From Tunturiibacter empetritectus (GTDB lineage: Bacteria > Acidobacteriota > Terriglobia > Terriglobales > Acidobacteriaceae), in contig NZ_JACCCU010000002.1 in the NCBI RefSeq assembly GCF_013410875.1, positions 930,001 through 994,000 on the forward strand: a stretch of DNA of 64,000 bases. The letters are read 5' to 3'. Position 1 is the stretch's first letter. Each line of letters starts with the position of its first letter. The notes beneath the pieces were generated by a model. It saw only the letters and a program-made list of their open reading frames with translations. It was not told where the DNA came from and searched no databases. The position numbers and the translations under genes were made by a program. Positions 44,634 through 53,915 of this stretch are shown here, in pieces.

Positions 44634-45950
44634 GTGAGTAATGAGTCCACACTGTACGTGGAGGTTGGGCATTCAAAGACCCCCCCGTTTGGCCACTCGT
44701 CGATCTTAAATTGGATCTCAAATAAAGGTTTTGAGCCCCTCTTTCATATATACGTCTATCTCCTAGTCCTCTTGCCGACTGGTAGCCTCTTCGGAATCAA
44801 CATCAAGTTCATCTGCTTTTTTCTTCTTTTCCCAATTGCGCTCTCGAAACATCTAGCAGATAGCAAAACCACCTTGTCCAAGGTTTCATTACTGTTTGTT
44901 GTACCCGGAGCACTGCTCGTTTGGATTTTGATCGCGCAGGTTTATGAAGCCAACGCAGCTCTGTCTTACTTTCAATTCAAGGACATTGCCACAACCTTTG
45001 CGAGTTGCTGGCTGGTCTCCGTTTTCTGCAGAAACAGAAAAGGCGCAGATATTCGATTCTTACGAACGGTACTTATTGCAGAAATCGTTGCGTGTTTGAT
45101 CAAGATTACGCTGCTCGGTTACTGCTTTTATAAGGAAATTCCCGTTTCGCTCATGATCGATAGTATCAGTGACTTTTTTGGGACGAAGCTAATGAGCATG
45201 GACTTGGACTCAGCTCTCGGCAGGATTCAATTTGTAGCCGATGGTCTAATTCCCATATGCATTTATATGCTGCTGCGCTACCGTACAAAACTTAAGATTA
45301 GTAGCGTGAGTGCAGTCGTCATGTTTTTTCTTCTTGCCGTATCCCTTGTCTTTACCTTTTCAAGATATTTTTGGGGGTTTGCAGCTCTAGCCTTTTCTCT
45401 CGGAATGATCTTTAGTAAAAAAGATCATTTTCACGCTTCGGTCATCACATTGCTTTGCATTGTTTTACTGGTGAGTCTTCCTGTCATTGTCGATCTCTAT
45501 CAAATTCGCTTTTCTGACGCGATTGCAGGCGGATCGGATTCAGTACGAACAGAACAAATTCCAGCGCTTGAGCGGTTCTTCTTAGATGCCCCGCTCTTAG
45601 GACATGGATATGGCAGCTATACCCCAGATGTTATCCGAAGCTCCGACCTTCAATACGGATACGAGGTTCAGCTCTACGCATTGGCTGGACAAGAAGGCAT
45701 AATTGGGCTTTTGCTGATGGGTGTTTTATTGTTGCTCTACTATTACCCATTATTATGGTCGAAAGGAAGATTCTTTTCCAGCCACCGATTCGGCCTGATC
45801 ATTATTCTATTTGGCTGGCTTGCCGCTGGCCTATTTAACCCAATGCTATTCAATTCCGCTGCGGCAATGTCATATGCCGCCATTAATGCGCTCTCGGAAA
45901 TAAGCTCTGAGTCAGGATTGATGAGCACGCTCAAATCCTTTGAGACTTGA
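44634..45950 (+). CDS. O-antigen/exopolysaccharide polymerase (Wzy-like)
   Basis: A 438-residue polytopic membrane protein with about ten hydrophobic segments and a large periplasmic loop (about 290-350) that contains the Wzy_C-type motif PLLGHGYGSY. It probably polymerises lipid-linked repeat units. The GTG at 44634 is preferred because GGAGG lies eight bases upstream; the ATG at 44619 lacks a site. The sequence is visibly AT-richer than the rfb and housekeeping genes, as is common for horizontally acquired polymerases. Confidence 0.83.
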   Translation: MSNESTLYVEVGHSKTPPFGHSSILNWISNKGFEPLFHIYVYLLVLLPTGSLFGINIKFICFFLLFPIALSKHLADSKTTLSKVSLLFVVPGALLVWILIAQVYEANAALSYFQFKDIATTFASCWLVSVFCRNRKGADIRFLRTVLIAEIVACLIKITLLGYCFYKEIPVSLMIDSISDFFGTKLMSMDLDSALGRIQFVADGLIPICIYMLLRYRTKLKISSVSAVVMFFLLAVSLVFTFSRYFWGFAALAFSLGMIFSKKDHFHASVITLLCIVLLVSLPVIVDLYQIRFSDAIAGGSDSVRTEQIPALERFFLDAPLLGHGYGSYTPDVIRSSDLQYGYEVQLYALAGQEGIIGLLLMGVLLLLYYYPLLWSKGRFFSSHRFGLIIILFGWLAAGLFNPMLFNSAAAMSYAAINALSEISSESGLMSTLKSFET

Positions 45951-45998
45951 GACTTGATTCTTACTTCTTGATCTCTGCCACCTCAATAATCCGCACCC

Positions 45999-47615
45999 AT
46001 GCTATCAAAATCGCGTAAAATCGATTATCTCATTATGCCACTTCATCGACGGTTGCCTCAAATTCCTATGTGGCTAATATTGGTTGGGACCCTGTTACTA
46101 GCGGTCCCCTTCCATCTTCGCCCTGACAATTTCATTGTGGATGATGGCTATTTTTATCCTCAAATTGCGCGCTACATCGCACGTGGTCAAGGTAGTACCT
46201 TCAACGGCATAATGCTGACAAACGGCTATCACCCACTTTGGATGCTGATCTGTGTAATAGGCGCATGGATCACGCCAGCCTCTTATCCACTCGTCCAACT
46301 TCTAACCTCAGTACAGGACGTGCTCATATTGGGCTGCGTGTACACGATCGTCTCAGTATCACGCCGTGCCAAAATGCGTGGTTCCGTCCTAGGGTGCCTG
46401 CCGCTCCTATTCTTCGGCATGGTATTGGGTATTTGGCGCCTGCTCGAGGCGAACTTGGCACTTGCACTTCAGTTAAGCGTGTTGATCATAGTGTGTCCAG
46501 TCCTCTCGGCAAGTTTTTATGACAAGTTAGGTAGATGGCGTAACCTTCTCATCGGAACACTGTTTGGCTTAACAATGCTCGCACGACTAGATCTTATGTT
46601 TTTTGTTGCGACAATACTTATCTACGAAATTGTCAATACCAATTGGTCGCTCAGCTTACAGACGCGGACTAGATCATCACTGATACAAATGACTGCGGCA
46701 GGAATGCTCTTAGCGCCATATTTCATATGGAACATACATCAATTCGGTCACTTGCTTCCCATCAGTGGTGCTATCAAAAGTACTTTTCCACACCCAGAAC
46801 GCTGGGGTTTTAGCAATTTTATGTATCCGGTTATTGGGGCTATATTTTTAAATAGCTCTTTGCTTATTAAAAAAACTAGGACGAGCTTCGAGAATATTTG
46901 CATTCTCACCGCAATAGCAGCCGCACTTCACATGGCATACACACTAACGTTCGGAGAGTTAGCCCCTTGGTACCTCACAACGGGGTATCTTACTCTTTGT
47001 TTTTGCGTCATATGGATGGTCGACAGCGTTTTACGAGTGGCGCCATCTCTGGAGTGGATGGAAACGGCGCTCGCAGCACTTGTCTTTTTTGCTTTTCTGA
47101 GCTTGGCTGCTTTACGTATATTTTCAAATTTCACCTATACGCACTTCGTGCATAGGCAGGTTACATTTCACGGATCTTATCTCGAACCTAAACTGGGCCT
47201 CGCAATAACACTGCGAGATACTCTTCCAAAAGGAAGCCGAATCTTCGTGTTTGACGCTCCTGGTAGCGTTGCTTTCTACTCCGGTATGAGCATTCTTCCC
47301 GTAGATGGTCTTGTAGCCAATTATGCGTACAACGATGAAGTAGTAAAAGAGGGATTTAGTGATTATGCCACCAGAAAGCACATCGATTATTTTATAGCTC
47401 CTTACCTGCATCAGGGTCAGATATACGACCGCCTCGCACTTCGAGGATCTGGTGGAAAGGCTAAACAGATTATGGAAATAAAGGCACCATTGACAAAACG
47501 AGATGCCGGCACAGTCATACTTTCCGACGCAAATCTTATCTTTCGCTATCGTGAAATTACCACTGATCTTGAAACGGTCTACCCTGAGGTAGGGATTTGG
47601 CGCATACCTCACTAA
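45999..47615 (+). CDS. GT-C type membrane glycosyltransferase-like protein
   Basis: A 538-residue membrane protein with ten or more hydrophobic segments in the first 380 residues and a soluble C-terminal part. Just after the first helix comes NFIVDDGYFYPQIARYI, where the paired Asp resemble the catalytic acidic residues in the first loop of GT-C (lipid-phosphate-sugar dependent) transferases. It may add a side sugar in the periplasm. The family assignment is by topology and motif, not certain. AT-rich like the polymerase gene; 48 bp separate them. Confidence 0.72.
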   Translation: MLSKSRKIDYLIMPLHRRLPQIPMWLILVGTLLLAVPFHLRPDNFIVDDGYFYPQIARYIARGQGSTFNGIMLTNGYHPLWMLICVIGAWITPASYPLVQLLTSVQDVLILGCVYTIVSVSRRAKMRGSVLGCLPLLFFGMVLGIWRLLEANLALALQLSVLIIVCPVLSASFYDKLGRWRNLLIGTLFGLTMLARLDLMFFVATILIYEIVNTNWSLSLQTRTRSSLIQMTAAGMLLAPYFIWNIHQFGHLLPISGAIKSTFPHPERWGFSNFMYPVIGAIFLNSSLLIKKTRTSFENICILTAIAAALHMAYTLTFGELAPWYLTTGYLTLCFCVIWMVDSVLRVAPSLEWMETALAALVFFAFLSLAALRIFSNFTYTHFVHRQVTFHGSYLEPKLGLAITLRDTLPKGSRIFVFDAPGSVAFYSGMSILPVDGLVANYAYNDEVVKEGFSDYATRKHIDYFIAPYLHQGQIYDRLALRGSGGKAKQIMEIKAPLTKRDAGTVILSDANLIFRYREITTDLETVYPEVGIWRIPH

Positions 47616-47685
47616 CTTGGTGCGGAGCGCCGCATGGATTAGAGAATGCGCCTCCACAGGCAATCATCCGAGTACCAACTTAACC

Positions 47686-48621
47686 TCACCTAGCTTCTGT
47701 CCAGCGCCTAATCCTATTGCTCCTGCGAGTCAGCAACCGGAGCTTGATCTCATTGAGTGTTATCGCGCGAAAATCACGATTCTCGTCGCGTAGAGTGTCC
47801 TTACACATTCGTCCAACTAGCCGCAACAGCCGCTCGGCCCTGCCCAAAACTCCCATGTGAAAATCCCAGAACGCGCGCTCATCCGCCAGAAGTCGCCTGT
47901 ACCGTTCTGGAGTCATGCGACCCTGACGATCCATGATCGCGAGCTCGTGGTTTACCAGAATATTTCCAGCTACAATCAGCCGTTTTCCCGCTAGATCCAG
48001 ACGATGAAAGAGATTTGTGTCGCTATTATGAAGTGGAAATTGCAAATCATAACCACCGAGCATCCGGACGGCAGAAACACGGAGCATCGACGCTGAATTG
48101 AGCGCAGACGTGAATCGCTTCGAGACGCCCTCCACCCCCGGCGCAAGAACCTTCGGGAAAAACCCTCCTACGAAACGGAACGGAGAGATAAGTCTTCCAC
48201 GATCTGCAATACGAGGAACGATGCCTGCGACTCGTGCATCAGAGACATACTCCTCTGCATAAACCTCGATCTTTTTGAGAAAGTCCACTGGGAGGTTTGT
48301 GTCCTGATCGAGGGTGAGCAACCAGGTAAAGCCCTCTTCTTCGGCCATCTTTAGCGCCTTGTTATAGGGCACAGCCAGCCCTGGATTATCAGGCTCTGCG
48401 TAATATCGAACCCCCTCCGGAAGAATGCCTGGGTCCTGGCCTCCGGGGGTATTATCGACAATCAAAACCGTAAGCCGCAGTCGGTTAGAAGCCGCGTGGG
48501 CTGCCTCGAGCAGTGTCTTTATGGTGGGAGACGAGGCGGCCAGCTTGTTGTAAAGAACAATGATAGCGAAAATGCTTGTTCTTCCATTACGTTGCGTCTC
48601 GAACTGGGCAGGGGCATCCAT
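47686..48621 (-). CDS. Glycosyltransferase family 2 (rhamnosyltransferase-like)
   Basis: A 311-residue GT2 enzyme. FAIIVLYNKL, LIVDNTPGG and LTLDQDTNLP (DxD) give the donor site, and the middle part (GGYDLQFPLHNSDTNLFHRL) fits rhamnosyltransferases of the RfbN/WbbL type, often with NSxxD-like motif. Likely user of dTDP-rhamnose made by the rfb operon, which is inference. ATG start without an evident ribosome-binding site. It faces the GT-C gene tail to tail. Confidence 0.88.
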   Translation of the reverse strand: MDAPAQFETQRNGRTSIFAIIVLYNKLAASSPTIKTLLEAAHAASNRLRLTVLIVDNTPGGQDPGILPEGVRYYAEPDNPGLAVPYNKALKMAEEEGFTWLLTLDQDTNLPVDFLKKIEVYAEEYVSDARVAGIVPRIADRGRLISPFRFVGGFFPKVLAPGVEGVSKRFTSALNSASMLRVSAVRMLGGYDLQFPLHNSDTNLFHRLDLAGKRLIVAGNILVNHELAIMDRQGRMTPERYRRLLADERAFWDFHMGVLGRAERLLRLVGRMCKDTLRDENRDFRAITLNEIKLRLLTRRSNRIRRWTEAR

Positions 48622-48713
48622 ACGGATGGTAGATTGATAGACCTTTCGACTTCATTATAACTTTGGGTCAGGCATCCGCTTCCACACAGCATGGCTTCGT
48701 TGTTCAGATCTGC

Positions 48714-49718
48714 TCACAAAACAAGATCCCGAAAGGCAGCATTTAATCCAGTTGGTGAGTATTTCTTATAACTCCGTAGATGACCCAGGACAGTGGGCAA
48801 TCTTCTCAACCTGCTAAGAGATAAAAGTGCACCACCACGATGAGCATGTTCTGCCTTGGCATGCGCCTCGATCAACAGATGATCGTCACTCGAGATACCC
48901 AGTTTTTCCAAACACACCTGCAGTGCGTCGAATTGGAGAGCATTTTCTCGATATTCTTTTTGGTTTCGATCGCGTGAGAGCTGAATATAGCCACTGATGC
49001 CGTGCGACAAGATGTAACTACACTTCTCTTTTAGAGAGATTGGCACACCGATCTGTTGATTTCCATGCACGCGATATCCAACCAAATGCTCGGGACAGGC
49101 TATCAATCTAGCGTGTGCCGCCAGCATGAGTGCAAGCCAGGCATCGTGATTCCAACTCGATGGCATTGCGAGAAGCTCATTCTTTGATGAGCTGCGTATA
49201 GCAAAGGCCATGCCCGTAACGACATTCCTCTTCAGCAAAACCCCCACAGCCTGTCCTGATCGAAAGTTCATTTGATCGAAAGTATCAAATTGAAAACTTC
49301 CCCAAAGATCTTTTCCCAAAAGCCGCGAGGACGAGTCGATCAAGTCGCCGTTTGAGAAGACCCCTGCGGCGGAAGGATTGCTGAGGAACAACTCTTTCAG
49401 CTTTTTCAATTTCTGCGGATACCAGACATCATCCTGATCGCAGAGCGCGATAAGCTCCCCGGTGCAAAGCTCGATGGCCTGCGCGAAGTTGCCACGATAG
49501 CCTAGATTCTTCGGATTGCGGATAATACGCACCGGGAAAGGACTCTCGACTGCGAACCTCTCTGCGATGCTCACAGTGGCATCGCTCGAGCAATCATCGC
49601 AAAGAACAAGTTCTGCTGGCAGCTGCTGCTGACGTGCAATGCTCTCCAGCTGTTCGCCAAGATACTTTTCCCCGTTGTAAGTACACATTGCGATTGAGAA
49701 TCGCACGTCTTCACGCAC
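48714..49718 (-). CDS. Glycosyltransferase family 2
   Basis: A 334-residue GT2 enzyme. FSIAMCTYNGEKYLGEQLESI, LCDDCSSDAT and ALCDQDDVWYPQKL are the hallmark motifs of the alpha-rhamnosyl/galactosyl-type transferases of capsule loci; SWNHDAWLALML is the acceptor-side acidic motif. The GTG at 49718 is chosen because GGAG precedes it; the longer frame from a TTG at 49751 is less likely. It lies upstream of and co-directional with the preceding minus-strand transferase (92 bp gap). Confidence 0.88.
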   Translation of the reverse strand: MREDVRFSIAMCTYNGEKYLGEQLESIARQQQLPAELVLCDDCSSDATVSIAERFAVESPFPVRIIRNPKNLGYRGNFAQAIELCTGELIALCDQDDVWYPQKLKKLKELFLSNPSAAGVFSNGDLIDSSSRLLGKDLWGSFQFDTFDQMNFRSGQAVGVLLKRNVVTGMAFAIRSSSKNELLAMPSSWNHDAWLALMLAAHARLIACPEHLVGYRVHGNQQIGVPISLKEKCSYILSHGISGYIQLSRDRNQKEYRENALQFDALQVCLEKLGISSDDHLLIEAHAKAEHAHRGGALLSLSRLRRLPTVLGHLRSYKKYSPTGLNAAFRDLVL

Positions 49719-50182
49719 CAAATTTCTCCGTCGGTTTCCTTTGAAAATCAATCCCTTGAGACATCCACGTTCCGACGCACTCCGAGAGTGCCGCGAGCCG
49801 GCCGCAAGCGGTGCGCTGATTTAGGCATACCTCCGTGCCGCCAATGTGCGCTTTGCGTCGCGTCATCCTGCCAGCTTTCTTCGGAATATTCCTTTGAGAA
49901 GCAGCCTCACGCGCCAACTGGGTCACTCGCCTCTACAGATCATACCGGGCCACTTCCCGTTGCCTCCTCCACCACGAACGGGACCGCCGCATCTCATTAT
50001 AGATAAGAGTGGTCTCGTTTTTCGCACGACGATCCGATCGAGAGGAGGGGCCGCCAGAATTTGTGCCAAAGTAACGTTAACGGATGGGCTCTCTACTTAC
50101 CAACGAATCAATTCCTTTATACTATTTTTGTCCCACTGCGATTGAACATCGCAGAACGCGTCTTATTTAGGAGTTGGCTCAC
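49719..50182. other. Divergent intergenic region, promoters only
   Basis: 464 bp between divergent glycosyltransferase and oxygenase genes. A TATACT at 50118-50123, with TTACCA 15 bases before it, is a possible promoter for the oxygenase, and a hairpin lies in its leader. No gene is evident; small frames here lack coding character. Confidence 0.5.
50136..50154 (+). promoter_or_regulatory. Leader hairpin of 2OG-oxygenase gene
   Basis: Perfect 7-bp stem CTGCGAT / ATCGCAG with a 5-base loop, 28 bp before the start codon and just downstream of a TATACT box (50118-50123). It may be a 5' mRNA structure or a regulator-binding site. Confidence 0.4.
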
Positions 50183-50992
50183 ATGAATCGCAGAGAGTAC
50201 GCCGCGCTTATCGAAAGACGACTCAAAGTCGAATCTGACCGGCTGCGGCAGGAATTTCCAAAGTATGTGGTGCAAAGCTGCTATGTCGATGACCTTTTAC
50301 CGAAAGAACTCGCGTTAGAGATATGCAACGCCTTTCCTGACAAGAGCGCGATGATGCTCAAGAAGAGCCTGCGCGAAAACAAGCATGTTGCCGCGCAGAT
50401 GAATCAATATGCCCCAATACTTGAAGAGATCGTTTATGCGTTCCAAGAGCCAGGCGTCCTGAACGCGGTAGCGGAAATTACCGGCATCCAGGGCATGGTC
50501 CCCGACGAGAAACTGTATGCCGGTGGAATCAGCCTCATGGCGAAAGAAAACTTCCTAAATCCACATCTTGACAACTCTCATGACATCAAGCGCGAGATGT
50601 ACCGTGTCCTCAATCTGCTTTACTACGTAACCCCAAACTGGGGCCATGAACACGGTGGAAACTTGGAGTTATGGGATGACGGCCCTAAGGGTGCGCCGCG
50701 CGAGATTACAAGTCATTTCAATCGCCTTGCCCTGATGGCCACTCACGAGAATTCATGGCATTCAGTGAGCGAGGTGAAAGTAGACCGTTCGCGTTGCTGC
50801 GTCTCCAACTATTACTTTTCGCCGAAGCCCTTAGAAGATCATGAGTATTTTCATGTGACTTCGTTTAGGGGTAGGCCTGAGCAGCCAGTACGCGATTTGG
50901 TGCTACAGGGGGACATAGCTCTACGACAAGGTATTCGGAAGGTGTTCAAGAAGGGTATTGTAGATAACAAGCACGTTTACGAAAAGAGCTAA
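50183..50992 (+). CDS. 2-oxoglutarate/Fe(II)-dependent oxygenase-like protein
   Basis: A 269-residue jelly-roll oxygenase. The iron triad is HLD (His128, Asp130) and His193 (NSWHSVSEV), and Arg202 or Arg204 shortly after could bind 2-oxoglutarate. The conserved HGGNLELWDD stretch fits the 2OG-FeII_Oxy_3 group (prolyl-hydroxylase-like). Proteins of this kind occur in polysaccharide clusters, where they may hydroxylate sugars or acyl groups; the substrate here is unknown. AGGAG lies ten bases before the ATG. Confidence 0.85.
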   Translation: MNRREYAALIERRLKVESDRLRQEFPKYVVQSCYVDDLLPKELALEICNAFPDKSAMMLKKSLRENKHVAAQMNQYAPILEEIVYAFQEPGVLNAVAEITGIQGMVPDEKLYAGGISLMAKENFLNPHLDNSHDIKREMYRVLNLLYYVTPNWGHEHGGNLELWDDGPKGAPREITSHFNRLALMATHENSWHSVSEVKVDRSRCCVSNYYFSPKPLEDHEYFHVTSFRGRPEQPVRDLVLQGDIALRQGIRKVFKKGIVDNKHVYEKS

Positions 50993-51064
50993 GTCCTGGA
51001 AGCCGCTCGACAGAGCCAGTGTGCAACTAATGTGCGCTGTTATCGGATCGTTGACCCGGCTTAA

Positions 51065-52219
51065 ATGGTCATGAGAATACTTATCAATGCAATGGGTGTG
51101 ACCAAGAAGAAGGCCGGGGTCGGCGTATATGCAAAGAATCTAATTGATTCGTTGGTATCGAATGACGAATTACATCTGTTTGTTCTCGCTCAGGATGATG
51201 ACTCCGACTTCGATTACCAAGGCTTGCCTAATGTCACGGTATTGTGGGTTCCCTCGAAACTGCTGCGAACACCGCTGATTCGCTTGATCTTCGAGCAGCT
51301 GCTTTTGCCTCTTATCCTATGGAAGCACCATATCGATGTTGTGCATTCCCTCCACTACTCTTTTCCTCTCATCAGCGGTCGAGCAAAGAACGTTGTCACA
51401 ATTCATGACATGACATCATTCTCGATGCCCGAAGTGCACCTAACTTTTAAGAGGCTTTATTACCGGACTTTTATTCGAGCTGCAGCCAAGCTGGCGGACG
51501 CTCTTATTTTCGTCTCCCAATCCGCTCAAAGCGATCTGACAGCAAGGTTCGGCTCTCCGAAGGGTATTTCTGCCGTAATACATCATGGTAAAAGCGATAG
51601 TTTCTCGCCTTGTTGGGATCAGGACCTTCTCCAGCAAGTCCGGAAAAAGTATGGTCTGCCCACGCGTTTCATTTTGTATGTGGGAACAATAGAGCCTCGG
51701 AAAAACCTCGTGCGGCTGGTTGAAGCGTTCTCGGAGATAGCCCCCCTTCATCCGGATACCGCACTAGTAATAGCAGGATCAAAAGGATGGATGTATGACT
51801 CACTGTTTGAGTGCGTAAGCCGCCTGCGGCTGGAAGCACGTATATTTTTCCCGGGATTCGTAGCAGAAGCAGATAAGCGATTCCTCATCTGCGCCGCGGA
51901 CGTCTTTGCTTATATTTCTTTGTACGAGGGCTTCGGTCTCCCCGTGCTAGAAGCTCTTGCCTGCGGAATTCCTACTCTCACCAGCACCACATCCTCCTTG
52001 CCAGAGGTCTCTGGAGTCGCCGCACTGGCGGTGGATCCAACGGATGTCGAACAGATCGCCTTCTCTTTAAATCGTCTTCTCTCAGATTCAGTTTTACGGC
52101 AAGAATTGCATAAAGCTTCGCTTCTCCAGGCCGCCCGGTTCACATGGCAAGAAACCGCCGCCGGTACAACCCGCGTGTATTGGGATACGTTCAATAACGC
52201 GATTGTGGAGCTAGTGTAG
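51065..52219 (+). CDS. Glycosyltransferase family 4 (GT-B fold)
   Basis: A 384-residue GT-B glycosyltransferase. The N-terminal domain begins RILINAMGVTKKKAGVGVYAKNL, and the C-terminal donor domain has LYVGTIEPRKNLVRLVEAF and the E-x7-E-type motif YEGFGLPVLEALACGIPTL. Such mannosyl/glucosyl/rhamnosyl-type transferases act on lipid-linked oligosaccharides on the cytoplasmic face. Two ATGs (51065, 51071) are close; the first is used. It is the last gene of the polysaccharide block. Confidence 0.9.
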   Translation: MVMRILINAMGVTKKKAGVGVYAKNLIDSLVSNDELHLFVLAQDDDSDFDYQGLPNVTVLWVPSKLLRTPLIRLIFEQLLLPLILWKHHIDVVHSLHYSFPLISGRAKNVVTIHDMTSFSMPEVHLTFKRLYYRTFIRAAAKLADALIFVSQSAQSDLTARFGSPKGISAVIHHGKSDSFSPCWDQDLLQQVRKKYGLPTRFILYVGTIEPRKNLVRLVEAFSEIAPLHPDTALVIAGSKGWMYDSLFECVSRLRLEARIFFPGFVAEADKRFLICAADVFAYISLYEGFGLPVLEALACGIPTLTSTTSSLPEVSGVAALAVDPTDVEQIAFSLNRLLSDSVLRQELHKASLLQAARFTWQETAAGTTRVYWDTFNNAIVELV

Positions 52220-52268
52220 AAGAACAAAAATCGAGCCTGCGTTATGCGGTGTTTGCTTAACAGCCGGG

Positions 52269-52763
52269 TCAGTCATATTGAAGCTCATGTGGCGCCGGCT
52301 CAGTCAGTGTTCCGTCCTTGCGCTCATACCACATGAACAGTTTGTGAGTCCCATTCACCCGCACTGCAACAATAATCCCACTTCCAAACGCCCCCGTTCC
52401 GTCTGTCTTTGAAATATCCACATGATGAGAACGAATCGGTTCGCCCACCGGGCTTGCAGTCGTCCAGTCTTCGGTAAATCTCTTCAGCGGATAGTCCACA
52501 TGACGTTCGGGATGCTGCTGCCAGTCCGGGTCGTTTGTATAAATTGCAAACGCTTTGCCATAGTCCTGCGCCTCGAGAGCGCTGAAGAAGTTGCTCACCT
52601 TATGCTCGGCCGGAAGATTGGAGAAGAACCACCCATGTCCCAAAAGAAATCCACCCATCCCCAAAACGACCAACAGCACAATCAGAGCCCCGGAAGCGAT
52701 CAACAAATTACGGTTTCGCGTCTCGCGGCGGTTGTCGAACTCCGGTGCATTCAGCAGGGTCAT
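52269..52763 (-). CDS. Hypothetical membrane-anchored protein
   Basis: A 164-residue protein with a single N-terminal membrane helix (about 20-45) and a periplasmic domain of about 110 residues with motifs VSNFFSALEAQDYGKAFAIY, reminiscent of the DUF4878/NTF2-like group that sits on cell-surface proteins. GAGGA lies close to the ATG. No function is known. It is not in the polysaccharide operon. Confidence 0.72.
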   Translation of the reverse strand: MTLLNAPEFDNRRETRNRNLLIASGALIVLLVVLGMGGFLLGHGWFFSNLPAEHKVSNFFSALEAQDYGKAFAIYTNDPDWQQHPERHVDYPLKRFTEDWTTASPVGEPIRSHHVDISKTDGTGAFGSGIIVAVRVNGTHKLFMWYERKDGTLTEPAPHELQYD

Positions 52764-52831
52764 AGTTCCTCATCCTTGTAGATCAAAACAAATCAAGTTT
52801 ATTAGACACCGGTGCCACTTCTTTCGTACGA

Positions 52832-53341
52832 CTACCCCACCGTATCGTCGCCGACTCCCAGCCATCCCTGCATCAGTCGCAAGTGATGCTGCATATGCGC
52901 AATGTAGTCCTCGATCAGAAATCCCAGGGTCACAGACTCGCCCTCAATCAATCCGACACTTTTAAGACGAGACTTTTCGATATGCCGAACTGTCCACGCC
53001 ATATGCTCATTGAGAGCAAACCATAATGCCAGCACTTGAGCCCACTCGCGTTCGGCGTAGCGCTGCAGGTTTACCCACTCCACCTGCTCGTAACCTGACT
53101 CGCTCTGTCCCGGCTCAATCTGTAATCGAACAACCCTTCCAATATTATTCACCGCAGAATCGACAAGATGTCCGATCACCTGCTTCGCGCTCCACTTGCC
53201 CGGCCGCTCCGGCACACTTGCCTCAGCCTCGGAGAGAGTCACCAGCCACGGCATCCAGTCTCTGAGTACCGCCGCAAGCCGTTCACTCAACTCGGCGGAA
53301 TTCAGCAGCCCCACATCCGACTCCTGTGCATAGATCACCAT
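52832..53341 (-). CDS. DinB family protein
   Basis: A 169-residue four-helix bundle DinB/YfiT-like protein. Metal-binding His residues are visible in the usual places (GHLVDSAVNN near 57 and HMQHHLRLMQG near 147-157). Such proteins are thiol-transferase-like or damage-inducible metal enzymes of unknown substrate. The ATG overlaps the YraN-like gene stop by 7 bp, so the two are co-transcribed. Confidence 0.88.
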   Translation of the reverse strand: MVIYAQESDVGLLNSAELSERLAAVLRDWMPWLVTLSEAEASVPERPGKWSAKQVIGHLVDSAVNNIGRVVRLQIEPGQSESGYEQVEWVNLQRYAEREWAQVLALWFALNEHMAWTVRHIEKSRLKSVGLIEGESVTLGFLIEDYIAHMQHHLRLMQGWLGVGDDTVG

Positions 53342-53775
53342 CCAAACGCTCCCCGATACACTTCAAACTCAGTTCCAGTTGGCAGCAAGTATACCGACAC
53401 CACATCGAACCGCACCGGCACATCGCCCCTCAGCTTCTCCGGAAATCCCTTCAGATAAGCCCGCGCCATCCTCCGCAGCATCTCCCGCTTGTCCCTGTCC
53501 ACGGCCGACTCCGCCGTCATCCCATCCCTTGCACCGCGCGCCTTCACCTCGACAAAGCACAACGTCGGCCCATCCCACCCCACCAAATCGATATCTCCCC
53601 ACAACTTCGCGCTCTTCCACCTCTGCGCCACAACCGTATATCCCATCTTCCGCAGATAAAACAGGGCCTCCCGTTCGCCCTCCTCACCCGCAGCAAGATG
53701 TGCAGGCCCCTCTTTCCGACCGGAACTCAGAGAATCCAGCCTCCGCATCGCCCAGGCCTGAAGATCAATCCACAC
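53335..53775 (-). CDS. YraN/UPF0102 family nuclease-like protein
   Basis: A 146-residue protein of the UPF0102 family, related in fold to restriction endonuclease-like nucleases. The core GEEGEREALFYLRKMGYTVV, WGDIDLVGWDG and VEVKAR (PD-(D/E)xK-like) is intact. Function is not established. GTG start with GGAAGA upstream; an ATG at 53748 is the alternative. It is the first gene of a two-gene unit with dinB-like. Confidence 0.9.
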   Translation of the reverse strand: MWIDLQAWAMRRLDSLSSGRKEGPAHLAAGEEGEREALFYLRKMGYTVVAQRWKSAKLWGDIDLVGWDGPTLCFVEVKARGARDGMTAESAVDRDKREMLRRMARAYLKGFPEKLRGDVPVRFDVVSVYLLPTGTEFEVYRGAFGW

Positions 53776-53915
53776 CGTAGCTGTCTTCCGTTTCTTCGTA
53801 TATCATTTCCGCCATCATCTCCGAGTAGAATACGTGGCTTTCGAACCGCTGTCTTAACTTGGGACGTTCCCTGTTCCACACTCAGATACGGGCCCCCTGA
53901 ACTCAGAGGTCATAT

